DNA from: Alteriqipengyuania halimionae
GTDB taxonomy: Bacteria; Pseudomonadota; Alphaproteobacteria; Sphingomonadales; Sphingomonadaceae
Assembly (NCBI RefSeq): GCF_009827575.1
Contig: NZ_WTYR01000001.1
Coordinates: 434,001-498,000, forward strand
DNA length: 64,000 nt
Direction: 5' to 3'
Shown here: in pieces, positions 18,195 through 26,763 of the stretch
Numbering within the stretch: the stretch's first letter is position 1
Layout: every line of letters begins with the position of its first letter
Made by a program: the position numbers and the translations under genes
Notes under the pieces: model-generated
What the model was told of the DNA's origin: nothing
Database searches by the model: none
The model's input: the letters and a program-made list of their open reading frames with translations, nothing else

Positions 18195-18953
18195 TCAGCT
18201 GCGCTCGATTTCGAGGCCCGAAATCGCCTCCAGTGCGCGGTCTGCCCAGGCGGGATGTGTAAACAGAAGATCGGGCACCAGCGTGTCCTTGCAGTTGTAG
18301 CGGAACGGCGCGCCGTCGATCCGCGAACAGTGTAGCCCGCTTGCCAAAGCAACCGCGGCGGGGGCGCAATTGTCCCATTCGTGCTGTCCGCCCGAATGGT
18401 AATAGATATCCGCATCGCCGCGCAGCACCGCCATCGCCTTGTAACCGGCCGATCCCATCTTAATGAGTTCTCCGCCCAGAGCCTCGGCCAGCGCGGGCGC
18501 TTCGGCCGGCGTGCGCGATCCGCTGACGACGATCCGCGGACTATCGTGGGCGGGCGTGAGCTTTACTGGCTGGTCGGAGCGCCAGGTTTCGCCCAGAGTG
18601 GGAAGGGCGACCGCGCCGTGCGTCGGAACGCCGTCCTCGACCAGCGCGATATGGACCGACCATTGCGGGCTTCCCTCGCAATAGCTGCGCGTCCCGTCGA
18701 GCGGATCGATCACCCACACACGCGTGCTGCAATGGCGATCGCCGATATCGGCCGATTCTTCGGACAGGATGCAATCGTCGGGTCGGGATACGCGCAGCCG
18801 GGCGAGGATCAGCTCGTCGGCGCGCCGATCGCCAATGTCGCCAAGCTCGCGGCCCGAGCTTTCGCCGCTGGTCTGGAGGACCCGCAGCAGATCGCCCGCT
18901 TCCTCGGCGATCGCGGCGGCCAGTTCTGCATCGGTGCGGGCGGTGTCGCTCAT
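18195..18953 (-). CDS. cysQ: 3'(2'),5'-bisphosphate nucleotidase, CysQ type
   Basis: 252 residues of the inositol-monophosphatase superfamily. Metal-binding motifs are visible: LSEES (about residue 70), the DPLDGT motif in WVIDPLDGTRSYCEG, and a C-terminal WDNCAPAAVALASG. CysQ hydrolyses 3'-phosphoadenosine 5'-phosphate formed in sulfate assimilation. The ATG at 18953 has AAGGA 8 bases upstream; the ATG three codons earlier abuts that site. It stands alone, divergent from mmsA, with no sulfate genes in view. Confidence 0.88.
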   Translation of the reverse strand: MSDTARTDAELAAAIAEEAGDLLRVLQTSGESSGRELGDIGDRRADELILARLRVSRPDDCILSEESADIGDRHCSTRVWVIDPLDGTRSYCEGSPQWSVHIALVEDGVPTHGAVALPTLGETWRSDQPVKLTPAHDSPRIVVSGSRTPAEAPALAEALGGELIKMGSAGYKAMAVLRGDADIYYHSGGQHEWDNCAPAAVALASGLHCSRIDGAPFRYNCKDTLVPDLLFTHPAWADRALEAISGLEIERS

Positions 18954-19099
18954 CGCGTGCATCCTTCCACTATGCAGCGGCGCACCGCAAGGGCGCTCCG
19001 TTTCCAGCCGCCGGTTCGGAACGCTTGGCCCGCTCCAGCCTTGATTAAACGAGGCATCGCGCGCATCGCGCGGCCAACAAAATTCACGAGAGGACAATC

Positions 19100-20602
19100 A
19101 TGCGCAATATCGATCATTTCGTCGTCGGCGGCCCCGGCAGCCCGACCGGTCGCACTCACAAGGTCTGGAACCCGTCGACGGGCGAAGTGCAGGCCGAAGT
19201 GCCGCTGGGCGATGCCGCGCTGCTCGACCGGGCGGTGGCGAAGGCAAAGGAAGTGCAGCCCGAATGGGCCGCGCTGAACCCGCAGAAGCGCGCCCGCGTG
19301 TTCTTCAAATATAAGGAACTGATCGAACAGAATATGCAGAGCCTCGCCGAACTGCTGTCGAGCGAGCACGGCAAGGTGGTCGACGATGCCAAGGGCGACG
19401 TGCAGCGCGGGCTCGAGGTGATCGAATATGTCTGCGGGCTGCCGCAGTTTGCCAAGGGCGAGTACACGCAGGGCGCGGGCCCGGGGATCGATGTCTATTC
19501 CATGCGCCAGCCGCTCGGCATCGGCGCTGGCATCACCCCGTTCAACTTCCCGGCGATGATCCCGATGTGGATGTTCGGCATGGCGATCGCGGCGGGCAAT
19601 GCCTTCATCCTCAAGCCGTCCGAGCGCGATCCCAGCGTGCCCGTCCGCCTCGCCGAACTGTTCGTCGAAGCCGGCGCGCCCGAGGGGCTGCTGCAGGTCG
19701 TGCATGGCGACAAGGAAATGGTCGACGCGATCCTTGATCATGAGGATATCGCGGGCGTCAGCTTCGTCGGCTCGTCCGACATTGCGCACTATGTTTACAA
19801 GCGCGGCGTCGCCGCCGGCAAGCGCGTGCAGGCGATGGGCGGGGCGAAGAACCACGGCGTGGTGATGCCCGATGCCGATCTCGACCAGGTGGTCAACGAC
19901 CTGTCCGGCGCGGCCTTCGGTTCGGCGGGCGAGCGCTGCATGGCACTGCCGGTTGTCGTCCCGGTGGGTGAGGACACGGCCGAACGCCTCAAGGAAAAGC
20001 TGATCCCCGCGATCAATGCGCTCAACATTGGCGTCTCGAACGACCCCGACGCGCATTACGGCCCCGTCGTCACGCCCGAGCACAAGAGCCGCATCGAACA
20101 GTGGATCGACACTGCTGAGAAGGAAGGCGCCGAGGTCGTGATCGACGGGCGCGGCTTCAGCCTTCAGGGCCACGAGAAGGGCTTCTTCGTCGGCCCGACG
20201 CTGCTCGACCGCGTCACCACCGACATGGAAAGCTACAAGGAAGAGATCTTCGGCCCCGTGCTGCAGATCGTGCGCGCCAAGGACTTCGAAGAGGCAGTGC
20301 GTCTGCCCAGTGAGCACCAGTACGGCAACGGCGTCGCCATCTTCACCCGCAATGGCCACGCCGCACGCGAATTTGCCAGCCGCGTGAATGTCGGGATGGT
20401 CGGCATCAACGTGCCGATCCCCGTGCCGGTCAGCTACCACACCTTCGGCGGCTGGAAGCGCTCTGCCTTCGGCGACACCAACCAGTACGGCACCGAAGGC
20501 TTCAAGTTCTGGACCAAAGTGAAGACGGTGACCCAGCGCTGGCCTGACGGCACGGCGGAAGCGGACAACAAGGACGCGTTCATCATCCCTACGATGGGAT
20601 AG
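19100..20602 (+). CDS. mmsA: Methylmalonate-semialdehyde dehydrogenase (CoA-acylating)
   Basis: 500 residues, aldehyde-dehydrogenase superfamily, MmsA/IolA branch. The sequence follows the family through its length: the N-terminal VWNPSTGEVQAEVPLG, the nucleotide region ITPFNFPAMIPMWMF, SFVGSSDIAHYVY, the catalytic cysteine in GSAGERCMALPV and the terminal VGINVPIPVPVSYHTFGGWK. It converts methylmalonate semialdehyde to propionyl-CoA at the end of valine breakdown. An AGAGGA ribosome site precedes the ATG. The other valine genes lie 2-6 kb downstream on the same strand. Confidence 0.97.
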   Translation: MRNIDHFVVGGPGSPTGRTHKVWNPSTGEVQAEVPLGDAALLDRAVAKAKEVQPEWAALNPQKRARVFFKYKELIEQNMQSLAELLSSEHGKVVDDAKGDVQRGLEVIEYVCGLPQFAKGEYTQGAGPGIDVYSMRQPLGIGAGITPFNFPAMIPMWMFGMAIAAGNAFILKPSERDPSVPVRLAELFVEAGAPEGLLQVVHGDKEMVDAILDHEDIAGVSFVGSSDIAHYVYKRGVAAGKRVQAMGGAKNHGVVMPDADLDQVVNDLSGAAFGSAGERCMALPVVVPVGEDTAERLKEKLIPAINALNIGVSNDPDAHYGPVVTPEHKSRIEQWIDTAEKEGAEVVIDGRGFSLQGHEKGFFVGPTLLDRVTTDMESYKEEIFGPVLQIVRAKDFEEAVRLPSEHQYGNGVAIFTRNGHAAREFASRVNVGMVGINVPIPVPVSYHTFGGWKRSAFGDTNQYGTEGFKFWTKVKTVTQRWPDGTAEADNKDAFIIPTMG

Positions 20603-20619
20603 GATGGAGACGAGCGGGA

Positions 20620-21432
20620 ATGAGCGAGGAGCCTGTCGCGCCCCATGCGGCGCAACTGATCGACGCGGCGCGCACGATCGTCATCAAGGTAGGCTCCTCG
20701 CTGCTGGTCGACCGCGATCGGCGCAAGGTGCGCGCCGCATGGCTCGCCGCGCTGGCGGAGGACGTTGCGGCGCTACGCGAAAGCGACAAACGGGTGATCG
20801 TGGTCTCTTCGGGCGCGGTCGCGCTTGGCTGGCATCACATGGGGATCGATCGGCCCGCATCGCTCGAGAGCAAGCAGGCCGTCGCGGCGATCGGTCAGGG
20901 CCTGCTGATGAATGCATGGCGCGCGGCCTTCGACCCGCATCATGTCGAGGTCGCGCAATTGCTGCTGACGCGCGGCGACACCGAATCCGATCGGCGGCGC
21001 GCCAATGCGCGCGCGACGCTCGCCATGCTGCTCGAGATGGGTGCCTTGCCGGTCATCAACGAGAATGACAGCGTCGCCACCGAAGAGCTGCAATATGGCG
21101 ACAACGACCAGCTCTCGGCGCTCGTCGCGGAGCTCGCGGGGGCCGAGGCGCTACTGCTGCTTTCGGATGTCGACGGACTGTACGATGGCGATCCGGCGCA
21201 GCCGGACGCGCACCATATCGGCCATGTCCCGCAGGTAACGCCCGAGGTCGAAGCACTCGCCCGCAAGCCGCTCGAGGGAAGTGTCGGCACCGGCGGCATG
21301 GCGTCCAAGCTTTCCGCCGCGAAGCTCGCTAACGAACGCGGGTGCGGCACGATCATCGCCTCGGGGCGTCCGATGCATGCGCTCGCCAGCCTGCGCGATC
21401 GCAAGGTCCGCGCGACCGTGATCGGCACGTAG
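20620..21432 (+). CDS. proB: Glutamate 5-kinase, short form without PUA domain
   Basis: 270 residues: only the amino-acid-kinase domain. The ATP-site motif TIVIKVGSSLLV, the substrate loop VVSSGAVALG, PVINENDSVATEE, LLLLSDVDGLYDGDP and GTGGMASKLSAAK all match ProB, which phosphorylates glutamate in the first step of proline synthesis. Most bacterial ProB proteins are about 365 residues with a C-terminal PUA domain; here the frame ends with a normal stop at the end of the kinase domain (ATVIGT). It starts 17 bases after mmsA. proA is not in view. Confidence 0.92.
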   Translation: MSEEPVAPHAAQLIDAARTIVIKVGSSLLVDRDRRKVRAAWLAALAEDVAALRESDKRVIVVSSGAVALGWHHMGIDRPASLESKQAVAAIGQGLLMNAWRAAFDPHHVEVAQLLLTRGDTESDRRRANARATLAMLLEMGALPVINENDSVATEELQYGDNDQLSALVAELAGAEALLLLSDVDGLYDGDPAQPDAHHIGHVPQVTPEVEALARKPLEGSVGTGGMASKLSAAKLANERGCGTIIASGRPMHALASLRDRKVRATVIGT

Positions 21433-21455
21433 TACGGTTCAACGTCAAAGGGAGA

Positions 21456-21944
21456 ATGACAGTGACACTCACACACTCCAGGCATCTGCTTATCATCGGT
21501 CTGGCAATCGCCAGCCTGCCGCTTGCTGCGTGCGGCGATCGCGAAGAAGCCCCCGCACCCGACGCGGCGACCGAGACTGCCATTCCGGTCGAGCCCGATG
21601 GCGGAATCGGCGATGGCGCTGGTCCGCCAGCGGGCATGGCCGACGCGATTCCGATGCGCTTTCGCGGGGTGTGGGACTATGTCGAAGGCGCCTGCGACGA
21701 AACATCGGATTTGAGGATGGAAATCTCCCCGCGGCGGATCGTGTTTTACGAGAGCGTGGGAGACGTCACTGCAGTGGACGTCGCCAATGATAATTCGATC
21801 ACCGTTCAGATGAGCCTCAGCGGAGAGGGTGAAACGTGGAACGAAGAGTTGCGGCTCGAATTGGAAAGTGGCGGTGATCGGCTGGTGCCCACGATTATCG
21901 GCGCGGACGGTGAAGCGATGCCGCGCAAACGATGCGAGGCTTGA
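21456..21944 (+). CDS. Lipoprotein of unknown function
   Basis: 162 residues with a lipoprotein signal ending at Cys26 (LPLAAC), a Pro/Ala/Asp-rich linker and a compact C-terminal domain (about residues 65-160: FRGVWDYVEGACDETSDLRM, then a beta-rich stretch and RKRCEA). Two cysteines in that domain could form a disulfide. No named family was recognised. The AAGGGAG site fits the ATG at 21456 closely and the GTG at 21462 about equally well. It is followed 11 bases later by a second small lipoprotein. Confidence 0.8.
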   Translation: MTVTLTHSRHLLIIGLAIASLPLAACGDREEAPAPDAATETAIPVEPDGGIGDGAGPPAGMADAIPMRFRGVWDYVEGACDETSDLRMEISPRRIVFYESVGDVTAVDVANDNSITVQMSLSGEGETWNEELRLELESGGDRLVPTIIGADGEAMPRKRCEA

Positions 21945-21955
21945 GGAGAATGAAC

Positions 21956-22258
21956 ATGCGATTTGCTATGATGACGGCCACGGGCCTGCTGCTGGCGGGA
22001 TGCGCGACCACTGGCGAGACGCCCGATTCCGAACCGACTCCGATCGCGCCCAGCGGTGATTGCGATGCCGCGCCCGCGCAGGGATTGCTGGGCCAGAAGG
22101 CCAGCAGCGAGCTTGGCGCGCGAACGCTCGAACTCACCGGTGCGACCACGTTGCGCTGGGGCCCGCCGGGCGCGGTCTTCACGATGGATATGCGTCCCGA
22201 CAGGGTGAACGTGCATTACGATCAGGACATGATCGTAACGAAGATCCGCTGCGGATGA
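21956..22258 (+). CDS. I78-type peptidase-inhibitor-like lipoprotein
   Basis: 100 residues. Lipobox LLLAGC (Cys16) followed by the compact domain of inhibitor family I78: CDAAPAQGLLGQKAS, then TLRWGPPGAVFTMDMRPDRV and NVHYDQDMIVTKIRCG, with the two outer cysteines probably paired. Members are related to elastase/serine-protease inhibitors. GAGGAG lies 7 bases before the ATG at 21956, favouring it over the ATG two codons upstream. The stop overlaps the next start (ATGA). Confidence 0.82.
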   Translation: MRFAMMTATGLLLAGCATTGETPDSEPTPIAPSGDCDAAPAQGLLGQKASSELGARTLELTGATTLRWGPPGAVFTMDMRPDRVNVHYDQDMIVTKIRCG

Positions 22259-22665
22259 GTGGTGCGGGTCCGAACGAGCGCCAGCGCGTCCATTCGGCCT
22301 CGCCTTACGAGACGACATTCGGCTTCTGCCGCGCCATCCGCGTAGGCGAGCGTATCATCGTGTCCGGCACCGGTCCGATCGAGCCAGACGGCTCCACCAC
22401 GCCGGGCGATGCAGGTGCGCAGGCCGATCGCTGCTTCGCGATCGCGATCGCGGCGATCGAGGAATTGGGCGGCCGCGCCGCCGATGTCGTCCGCACTCGC
22501 ATGTACGTGACCGACCTTGCCGATCAGGACGCGATCGGCGCCGCACACGCCCGCGCGTTCGGCGCGTATCCTCCCGCTGCCACCATGGCCGGCACGCCCG
22601 CACTCGTGCGGCCTGAATGGAAGGTGGAAATCGAAGTCGAGGCGGTGCTAGAGGCGCGCACATGA
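22255..22665 (+). CDS. RidA/YjgF-family protein
   Basis: 136 residues of the Rid superfamily, small trimeric proteins of which RidA hydrolyses reactive enamines and imines from amino-acid metabolism. Hallmarks: RAIRVGERIIVSGTGPIEPDG, QADRCFAIAIAAIEELGG, VVRTRMYVTDLAD and the C-terminal VEIEVEAV strand. The segment before it (LVRPEWKVEIEV) differs from the archetypal LPRGALVEIEA, so it belongs to a non-archetypal subgroup whose activity is not certain. It overlaps both neighbours by 4 bases (ATGA), putting it in the valine/acyl-CoA operon. Confidence 0.88.
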   Translation: MSGAGPNERQRVHSASPYETTFGFCRAIRVGERIIVSGTGPIEPDGSTTPGDAGAQADRCFAIAIAAIEELGGRAADVVRTRMYVTDLADQDAIGAAHARAFGAYPPAATMAGTPALVRPEWKVEIEVEAVLEART

Positions 22666-23807
22666 CAGGACAATTCGCACTTACAGACGAGCAGCTTGCG
22701 ATCCAGGACATGGCGCGCAAGTTCACCGCCGACAACATCACGCCTCACGCTGCGGAGTGGGACGAGAAGGCGCATTTCCCGAAAGACGTGATCCAGCAGT
22801 CGGGCGAGCTCGGCTTCGGGGCGATCTACGTGTCCGAGGAATCGGGCGGCATCGCGCTCGGGCGGCTCGAAGCGGCGCTGATCATGGAAGCCATGGCCTA
22901 TGGCTGTCCGGCGACCAGCGCGTACATCTCGATCCACAACATGGCTGCGTGGATGATCGACCGCTTCGGCGGCTCCGCGGTGAAGGAGAAGTACCTACCC
23001 CAGCTCGTCACGATGGGAAAAATCGCCAGCTACGCGCTGACCGAGCCGGGCAGCGGATCGGACGCGGCGGGGCTCAAGGCCAGTGCGAAACTGGAAGGTG
23101 ACCACTACGTTCTCAACGGCACCAAGCAGTTCATCTCCGGCGGCGGCTTCAACGACGTTTATGTGACCATGGTTCGCACCGGCGACCACAAGACGCGCGG
23201 CATCACTTGCCTGGTGATCGACAAGGACACGCCCGGCGTCTCCTTCGGCAAGCCTGAAAAGAAGCTCGGCTGGAATGCCAGCCCGACCGCGCAGGTCATC
23301 TTCGAGGATGCCAAGGTCCCGGTCGAAAACCGCGTCGGCGACGAGGGCGAGGGCTTCCGCTTCGCGATGATGGGGCTCGACGGCGGACGCCTCAACATCG
23401 GGGCCTGTTCGCTCGGCGGGGCGCAGCGCTGCCTCGACGAGGCGGTCGCCTACACCAAGGACCGCAAGCAATTCGATACGCCGATCGCCGATTTCCAGAA
23501 CACCCAGTTCATGCTCGCCGACATGGCGACCGATCTGGAGGCCGCGCGCGCGCTGCTCTATCTCGCCGCCGCCAAGGTTACCGACAACGCGCCCGACAAG
23601 AGCAAGTTCTCGGCCATGGCGAAGCGGCTGGCGACCGATAGCGGCAGCGAAGTCGTCAATAAGGCGCTGCAGCTGTTCGGCGGCTACGGCTATCTCAAGG
23701 AATACCCGATCGAACGCTTCTGGCGCGACCTGCGCGTGCATTCGATCCTCGAAGGGACCAACCAGGTCATGCGCATGATCGTGGGCCGGGACCTTCTGCG
23801 ACAGTGA
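22662..23807 (+). CDS. Acyl-CoA dehydrogenase, probable isobutyryl-CoA dehydrogenase
   Basis: 381 residues, FAD-dependent acyl-CoA dehydrogenase. Seen: YALTEPGSGSDAAGLKASA (FAD/substrate motif), FEDAKVPVENRVGDEG, the RKQFDTPIADFQNTQF motif and the C-terminal LFGGYGYLKEYPIERFWRD followed by ILEGTNQVMR. The position of the catalytic base cannot be fixed by eye in this branch. The genes that follow (hydroxyisobutyryl-CoA hydrolase, enoyl-CoA hydratase, mmsB) supply the next steps from isobutyryl-CoA, so the valine-pathway substrate is inferred from context. Confidence 0.9.
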   Translation: MTGQFALTDEQLAIQDMARKFTADNITPHAAEWDEKAHFPKDVIQQSGELGFGAIYVSEESGGIALGRLEAALIMEAMAYGCPATSAYISIHNMAAWMIDRFGGSAVKEKYLPQLVTMGKIASYALTEPGSGSDAAGLKASAKLEGDHYVLNGTKQFISGGGFNDVYVTMVRTGDHKTRGITCLVIDKDTPGVSFGKPEKKLGWNASPTAQVIFEDAKVPVENRVGDEGEGFRFAMMGLDGGRLNIGACSLGGAQRCLDEAVAYTKDRKQFDTPIADFQNTQFMLADMATDLEAARALLYLAAAKVTDNAPDKSKFSAMAKRLATDSGSEVVNKALQLFGGYGYLKEYPIERFWRDLRVHSILEGTNQVMRMIVGRDLLRQ

Positions 23808-24862
23808 GCGATACAATGACCGAAGACGTACTGACCCACACCCACGCGAGCGTGGGGCATATCTCCCTCAACCGGCCCAAGGCGCTGCACGCGCTGACGC
23901 TCGACATGTGTCATGCGATGAGCGCGGCGCTGACCGAATGGCACGGCAACGACACGGTCGAAGCGGTGCTGATCGACCATGCGGAGGGCCGCGGCTTCTG
24001 CGCCGGTGGCGACATCGCCTTCCTCCGCAATTCCGCGCTCAATGATGGCGGGACAAGCGGCCGCGCGTTCTTCCACGACGAGTATCAGCTCAACCACCAG
24101 ATATTCACTTACGACAAGCCCGTGGTCGCCTTCATGGACGGGATCACGATGGGCGGCGGCGTCGGGATCGCGCAGCCTGCGAAATACCGCGTCGCGACGG
24201 AGAACACGCGCTTCGCCATGCCCGAAAGCGGGATCGGCCTGTTCCCCGATGTCGGCGGCGGCTGGTACCTTGCGCGGCTCGGCGGGCGGATGGGGCAATT
24301 CCTCGCGCTCACCGGCGCGCGGCTCGACGGCGCGGAATGCCTCTGGGTCGGCCTTGCGACGCATTACATCCCGTCCGAAAAGCTGGCCGAAGCCAAGGCG
24401 CGGATCATCGAACATCCCGATCGGATCGGCGGCATACTGTCCGATCTCTCGGAGACCCCGCCAAAGGCCAAGATCGAGGACAATGCCGAGCGGATCGCCT
24501 GGCATTTCCAATCCGACAGTCTCGAAGAGATCATCGCGAGCCTCGAAGCCGACGACAGCGAATGGGCGGCGAAGGAACTCGCCACGCTGCGCAGCAAGAG
24601 TCCGCAGACGTGCAAGGTCGCGCTGCGCCAGCTGGCCGAGGCGAAGGAGTTCGACGATTTCGCCGACAATATGCGCAATGAATACCGCATCGCCAGCCGC
24701 GTGCTGACCCGGCCGGACTTCGCCGAGGGCGTGCGCGCAGTAATCGTCGACAAGTCGAACGATCCGAAATGGGATCCGGCGACGCCCGAAGGCGTGACCG
24801 AGGAATTGCTCGACGAGATCTTCGCGCCGCTGCCCGACGGCGAGGAGTGGCAGCCGCTCTGA
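23804..24862 (+). CDS. 3-hydroxyisobutyryl-CoA hydrolase
   Basis: 352 residues, crotonase superfamily, HIBCH branch: GRGFCAGGDIAFLR (oxyanion loop), FMDGITMGGGVGIAQPAKYR, then FAMPESGIGLFPDVGGGWYL with the conserved catalytic Glu and Asp, and the longer C-terminal helical region (to residue 352) that separates HIBCH from 260-residue enoyl-CoA hydratases. It releases 3-hydroxyisobutyrate, the substrate of MmsB. The GTG at 23804 overlaps the previous stop (GTGA); an ATG at 23816, four codons later, is an alternative. Confidence 0.92.
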   Translation: MSDTMTEDVLTHTHASVGHISLNRPKALHALTLDMCHAMSAALTEWHGNDTVEAVLIDHAEGRGFCAGGDIAFLRNSALNDGGTSGRAFFHDEYQLNHQIFTYDKPVVAFMDGITMGGGVGIAQPAKYRVATENTRFAMPESGIGLFPDVGGGWYLARLGGRMGQFLALTGARLDGAECLWVGLATHYIPSEKLAEAKARIIEHPDRIGGILSDLSETPPKAKIEDNAERIAWHFQSDSLEEIIASLEADDSEWAAKELATLRSKSPQTCKVALRQLAEAKEFDDFADNMRNEYRIASRVLTRPDFAEGVRAVIVDKSNDPKWDPATPEGVTEELLDEIFAPLPDGEEWQPL

Positions 24863-24867
24863 TAGTC

Positions 24868-24943
24868 GTCATCCCCGCGAAGGCGGGGATCCAGAGCGGC
24901 CACGCACGAAGTTATCCTGGATTCCCGCCTTCGCGGGAATGAC
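24868..24943. repeat. Long inverted repeat of the GTCATCCCCGCGAAGGCGGG type
   Basis: The arm GTCATCCCCGCGAAGGCGGG continuing to GATCCAG (24868-24894) is answered by CTGGATTCCCGCCTTCGCGGGAATGAC (24917-24943). Each arm is itself palindromic. It fills the gap between the hydrolase and enoyl-CoA hydratase genes. This has the form of an interspersed REP-like element; a related short version occurs at 39321. Confidence 0.85.
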
Positions 24944-24961
24944 GAAATTTTGGAGTATGGA

Positions 24962-25744
24962 ATGAGCTACGAAACCATCACCGTTGAACAGCGCGACAAT
25001 GTCACGCTGGTCACCCTCAACCGTCCGCAGGCGCTCAACGCGCTCAATTCGAGCGTGCTCGAAGACCTGATCGACGCCTTCGCCGCGTTCGAAGCCGATG
25101 ACGGGCAGGGCTGCCTCGTGCTCACCGGCGCGGGCGAGAAAGCGTTCGCCGCCGGGGCCGACATCAAGGAAATGGCCGACAAGCCCGCGGCGGATTTCTA
25201 CAACGAGGATTTCTTCGCGCGCTGGACCAGTCATTTGGTCAAGGCGACCCGCAAGCCGTGGATCGCGGCGGTGAACGGCTTCGCGCTTGGTGGCGGGTGC
25301 GAGCTCGCGATGATGGCCGATTTCATCCTCGCGTCGGACAAGGCCAAGTTCGGCCAGCCCGAGATCAAGCTGGGCGTTGCGCCGGGCATGGGCGGCTCGC
25401 AGCGCCTCACCCGCGCGGTGGGCAAGGCGAAGGCGATGGAAATGTGCCTCACCGGGCGGATGATGGGCGCCGAAGAAGCCGAACGCAGCGGCCTCGTCGC
25501 GCGCATCGTGCCGCATGAAGATCTGGTCGAGGACGCGGTGAAGACCGCCAAGACCATCGCCGGCATGCCCCCGATGGCGGCCAAGGTGAACAAGGAAATG
25601 GTCAACGCCGCTTACGAAACTTTCCTCGACCAGGGCGTGCTCCACGAACGCCGCCTGTTCCAGATCCTCACCGCAACCGAGGACAAGGTCGAAGGCATGA
25701 CGGCCTTTATCGAAAAGCGGGAAGGCGAGTGGAAGGGTAAGTGA
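24962..25744 (+). CDS. Enoyl-CoA hydratase
   Basis: 260 residues, the usual length for crotonase-family hydratases. Seen: [16 protein letters not shown], the oxyanion loop [35 protein letters not shown] with the first catalytic Glu region, and [21 protein letters not shown] with the second Glu. It hydrates methacrylyl-CoA or short enoyl-CoAs; in this operon the valine intermediate is the natural candidate. The ATG at 24962 has GGAG 6 bases upstream, so the in-frame TTG at 24950 is rejected. Confidence 0.93.
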   Translation: MSYETITVEQRDNVTLVTLNRPQALNALNSSVLEDLIDAFAAFEADDGQGCLVLTGAGEKAFAAGADIKEMADKPAADFYNEDFFARWTSHLVKATRKPWIAAVNGFALGGGCELAMMADFILASDKAKFGQPEIKLGVAPGMGGSQRLTRAVGKAKAMEMCLTGRMMGAEEAERSGLVARIVPHEDLVEDAVKTAKTIAGMPPMAAKVNKEMVNAAYETFLDQGVLHERRLFQILTATEDKVEGMTAFIEKREGEWKGK

Positions 25745-25750
25745 TTTCAT

Positions 25751-25850
25751 TCCCCTCTCGCTTGCGGGAGGGGTTCGGGGTGGGCGCGTCCCACGCAAAA
25801 TCTAATGGGAGGCAGGCCCAGCCCCGGCCCCTCCCGCAAGCGGGAGGGGA
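25751..25850. repeat. GC-rich inverted repeat carrying the mmsB ribosome site
   Basis: Two arms, CCCCTCTCGCTTGCGGGAGGGG (25753-25774) and CCCCTCCCGCAAGCGGGAGGGG (25828-25849), each palindromic and mutually complementary, with GGGGTGGGC after the first. A near copy of the first part lies at 62877. The GGGAGGGGAG of the right arm is the only Shine-Dalgarno sequence for the mmsB ATG at 25856. Confidence 0.85.
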
Positions 25851-25855
25851 GTAAT

Positions 25856-26722
25856 ATGAAAATCGCATTCATCGGTCTCGGAAACATGGGCGGCGGGATG
25901 GCCGCGAATCTGATCAAGAACGGCCACGAAGTGCGTGCGTTCGATCTTTCGGACGAGGCGCTCAAGGCCGCCAAGGATCACGGCTGCAATACCTTCGCGA
26001 CGGCGAAGGAAGCGGTCGAGGGTGTCGAGGCAGTCGTCTCGATGCTGCCCAACGGCGGGATCGTGAAATCGGTCTATGAAAGCGATGTGTTTGGCCACGC
26101 GCCCGAGGGTGCGGCACTGCTCGACTGCTCGACGATCGATGTCGCCACTGCGCGCGAAGTGATCGAAGCGGCTGAAAAGGCAGGCTACGACATGGTCGAT
26201 GCGCCTGTCTCGGGCGGGATCGCGGCGGCAAATGGCGGCACACTGACCTTCATGGTCGGCGGCACCGACAAGGCTTTCGGCCGCGCCAAGCCGGTGCTCG
26301 AGGCGATGGGCAAGGCGGTGATCCATGCTGGCGATGCGGGTAACGGCCAGGCGGCCAAGATCTGCAACAACATGCTGCTCGCGATCCAGATGATCGGCAC
26401 CTGCGAAGCCTTCGGGATGGCCGAAAAGCTCGGCCTCGATCCGCAGACTTTCTACGATATTTCCTCGGTCAGTTCGGGCCAGTGCTGGTCGATGACGAGC
26501 TATTGCCCTGTCCCCGGCGTCGGCCCGCAAAGCCCCGCCGATAACGACTACAAGGGCGGCTTCGCCACCGCGTTGATGCTCAAGGACCTCAAGCTGGCGA
26601 TGGAAGCGGCGGAGACCGCCAATGCCGGCACACCCCTCGGCAAGCACGCCAAGGATTTGTACGCAAAATTCGCCGACGAGCACGGCTCGCTCGATTTCTC
26701 GGCGATCGGACGCACGCTCTGA
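25856..26722 (+). CDS. mmsB: 3-hydroxyisobutyrate dehydrogenase
   Basis: 288 residues of the beta-hydroxyacid dehydrogenase family: N-terminal NAD-binding GLGNMGGGMAANLIKNGH, substrate motif DAPVSGGIAAANGGTLTFMVGG, and catalytic-lysine segment GNGQAAKICNNMLL. It oxidises 3-hydroxyisobutyrate to methylmalonate semialdehyde, the substrate of MmsA at 19100, closing the valine route. Translation starts from a ribosome site located in the right arm of the upstream inverted repeat. Confidence 0.96.
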   Translation: MKIAFIGLGNMGGGMAANLIKNGHEVRAFDLSDEALKAAKDHGCNTFATAKEAVEGVEAVVSMLPNGGIVKSVYESDVFGHAPEGAALLDCSTIDVATAREVIEAAEKAGYDMVDAPVSGGIAAANGGTLTFMVGGTDKAFGRAKPVLEAMGKAVIHAGDAGNGQAAKICNNMLLAIQMIGTCEAFGMAEKLGLDPQTFYDISSVSSGQCWSMTSYCPVPGVGPQSPADNDYKGGFATALMLKDLKLAMEAAETANAGTPLGKHAKDLYAKFADEHGSLDFSAIGRTL

Positions 26723-26763
26723 TCGAAAACTGGGATGACAGATTCGAGTGGTGAGGGCGGCGA

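Noticed and set aside
18950-20440. A 496-codon minus-strand frame opposite mmsA
   Set aside because: The composition (His, Asp, Arg-rich) mirrors the codons of mmsA on the plus strand; no domain was recognised.
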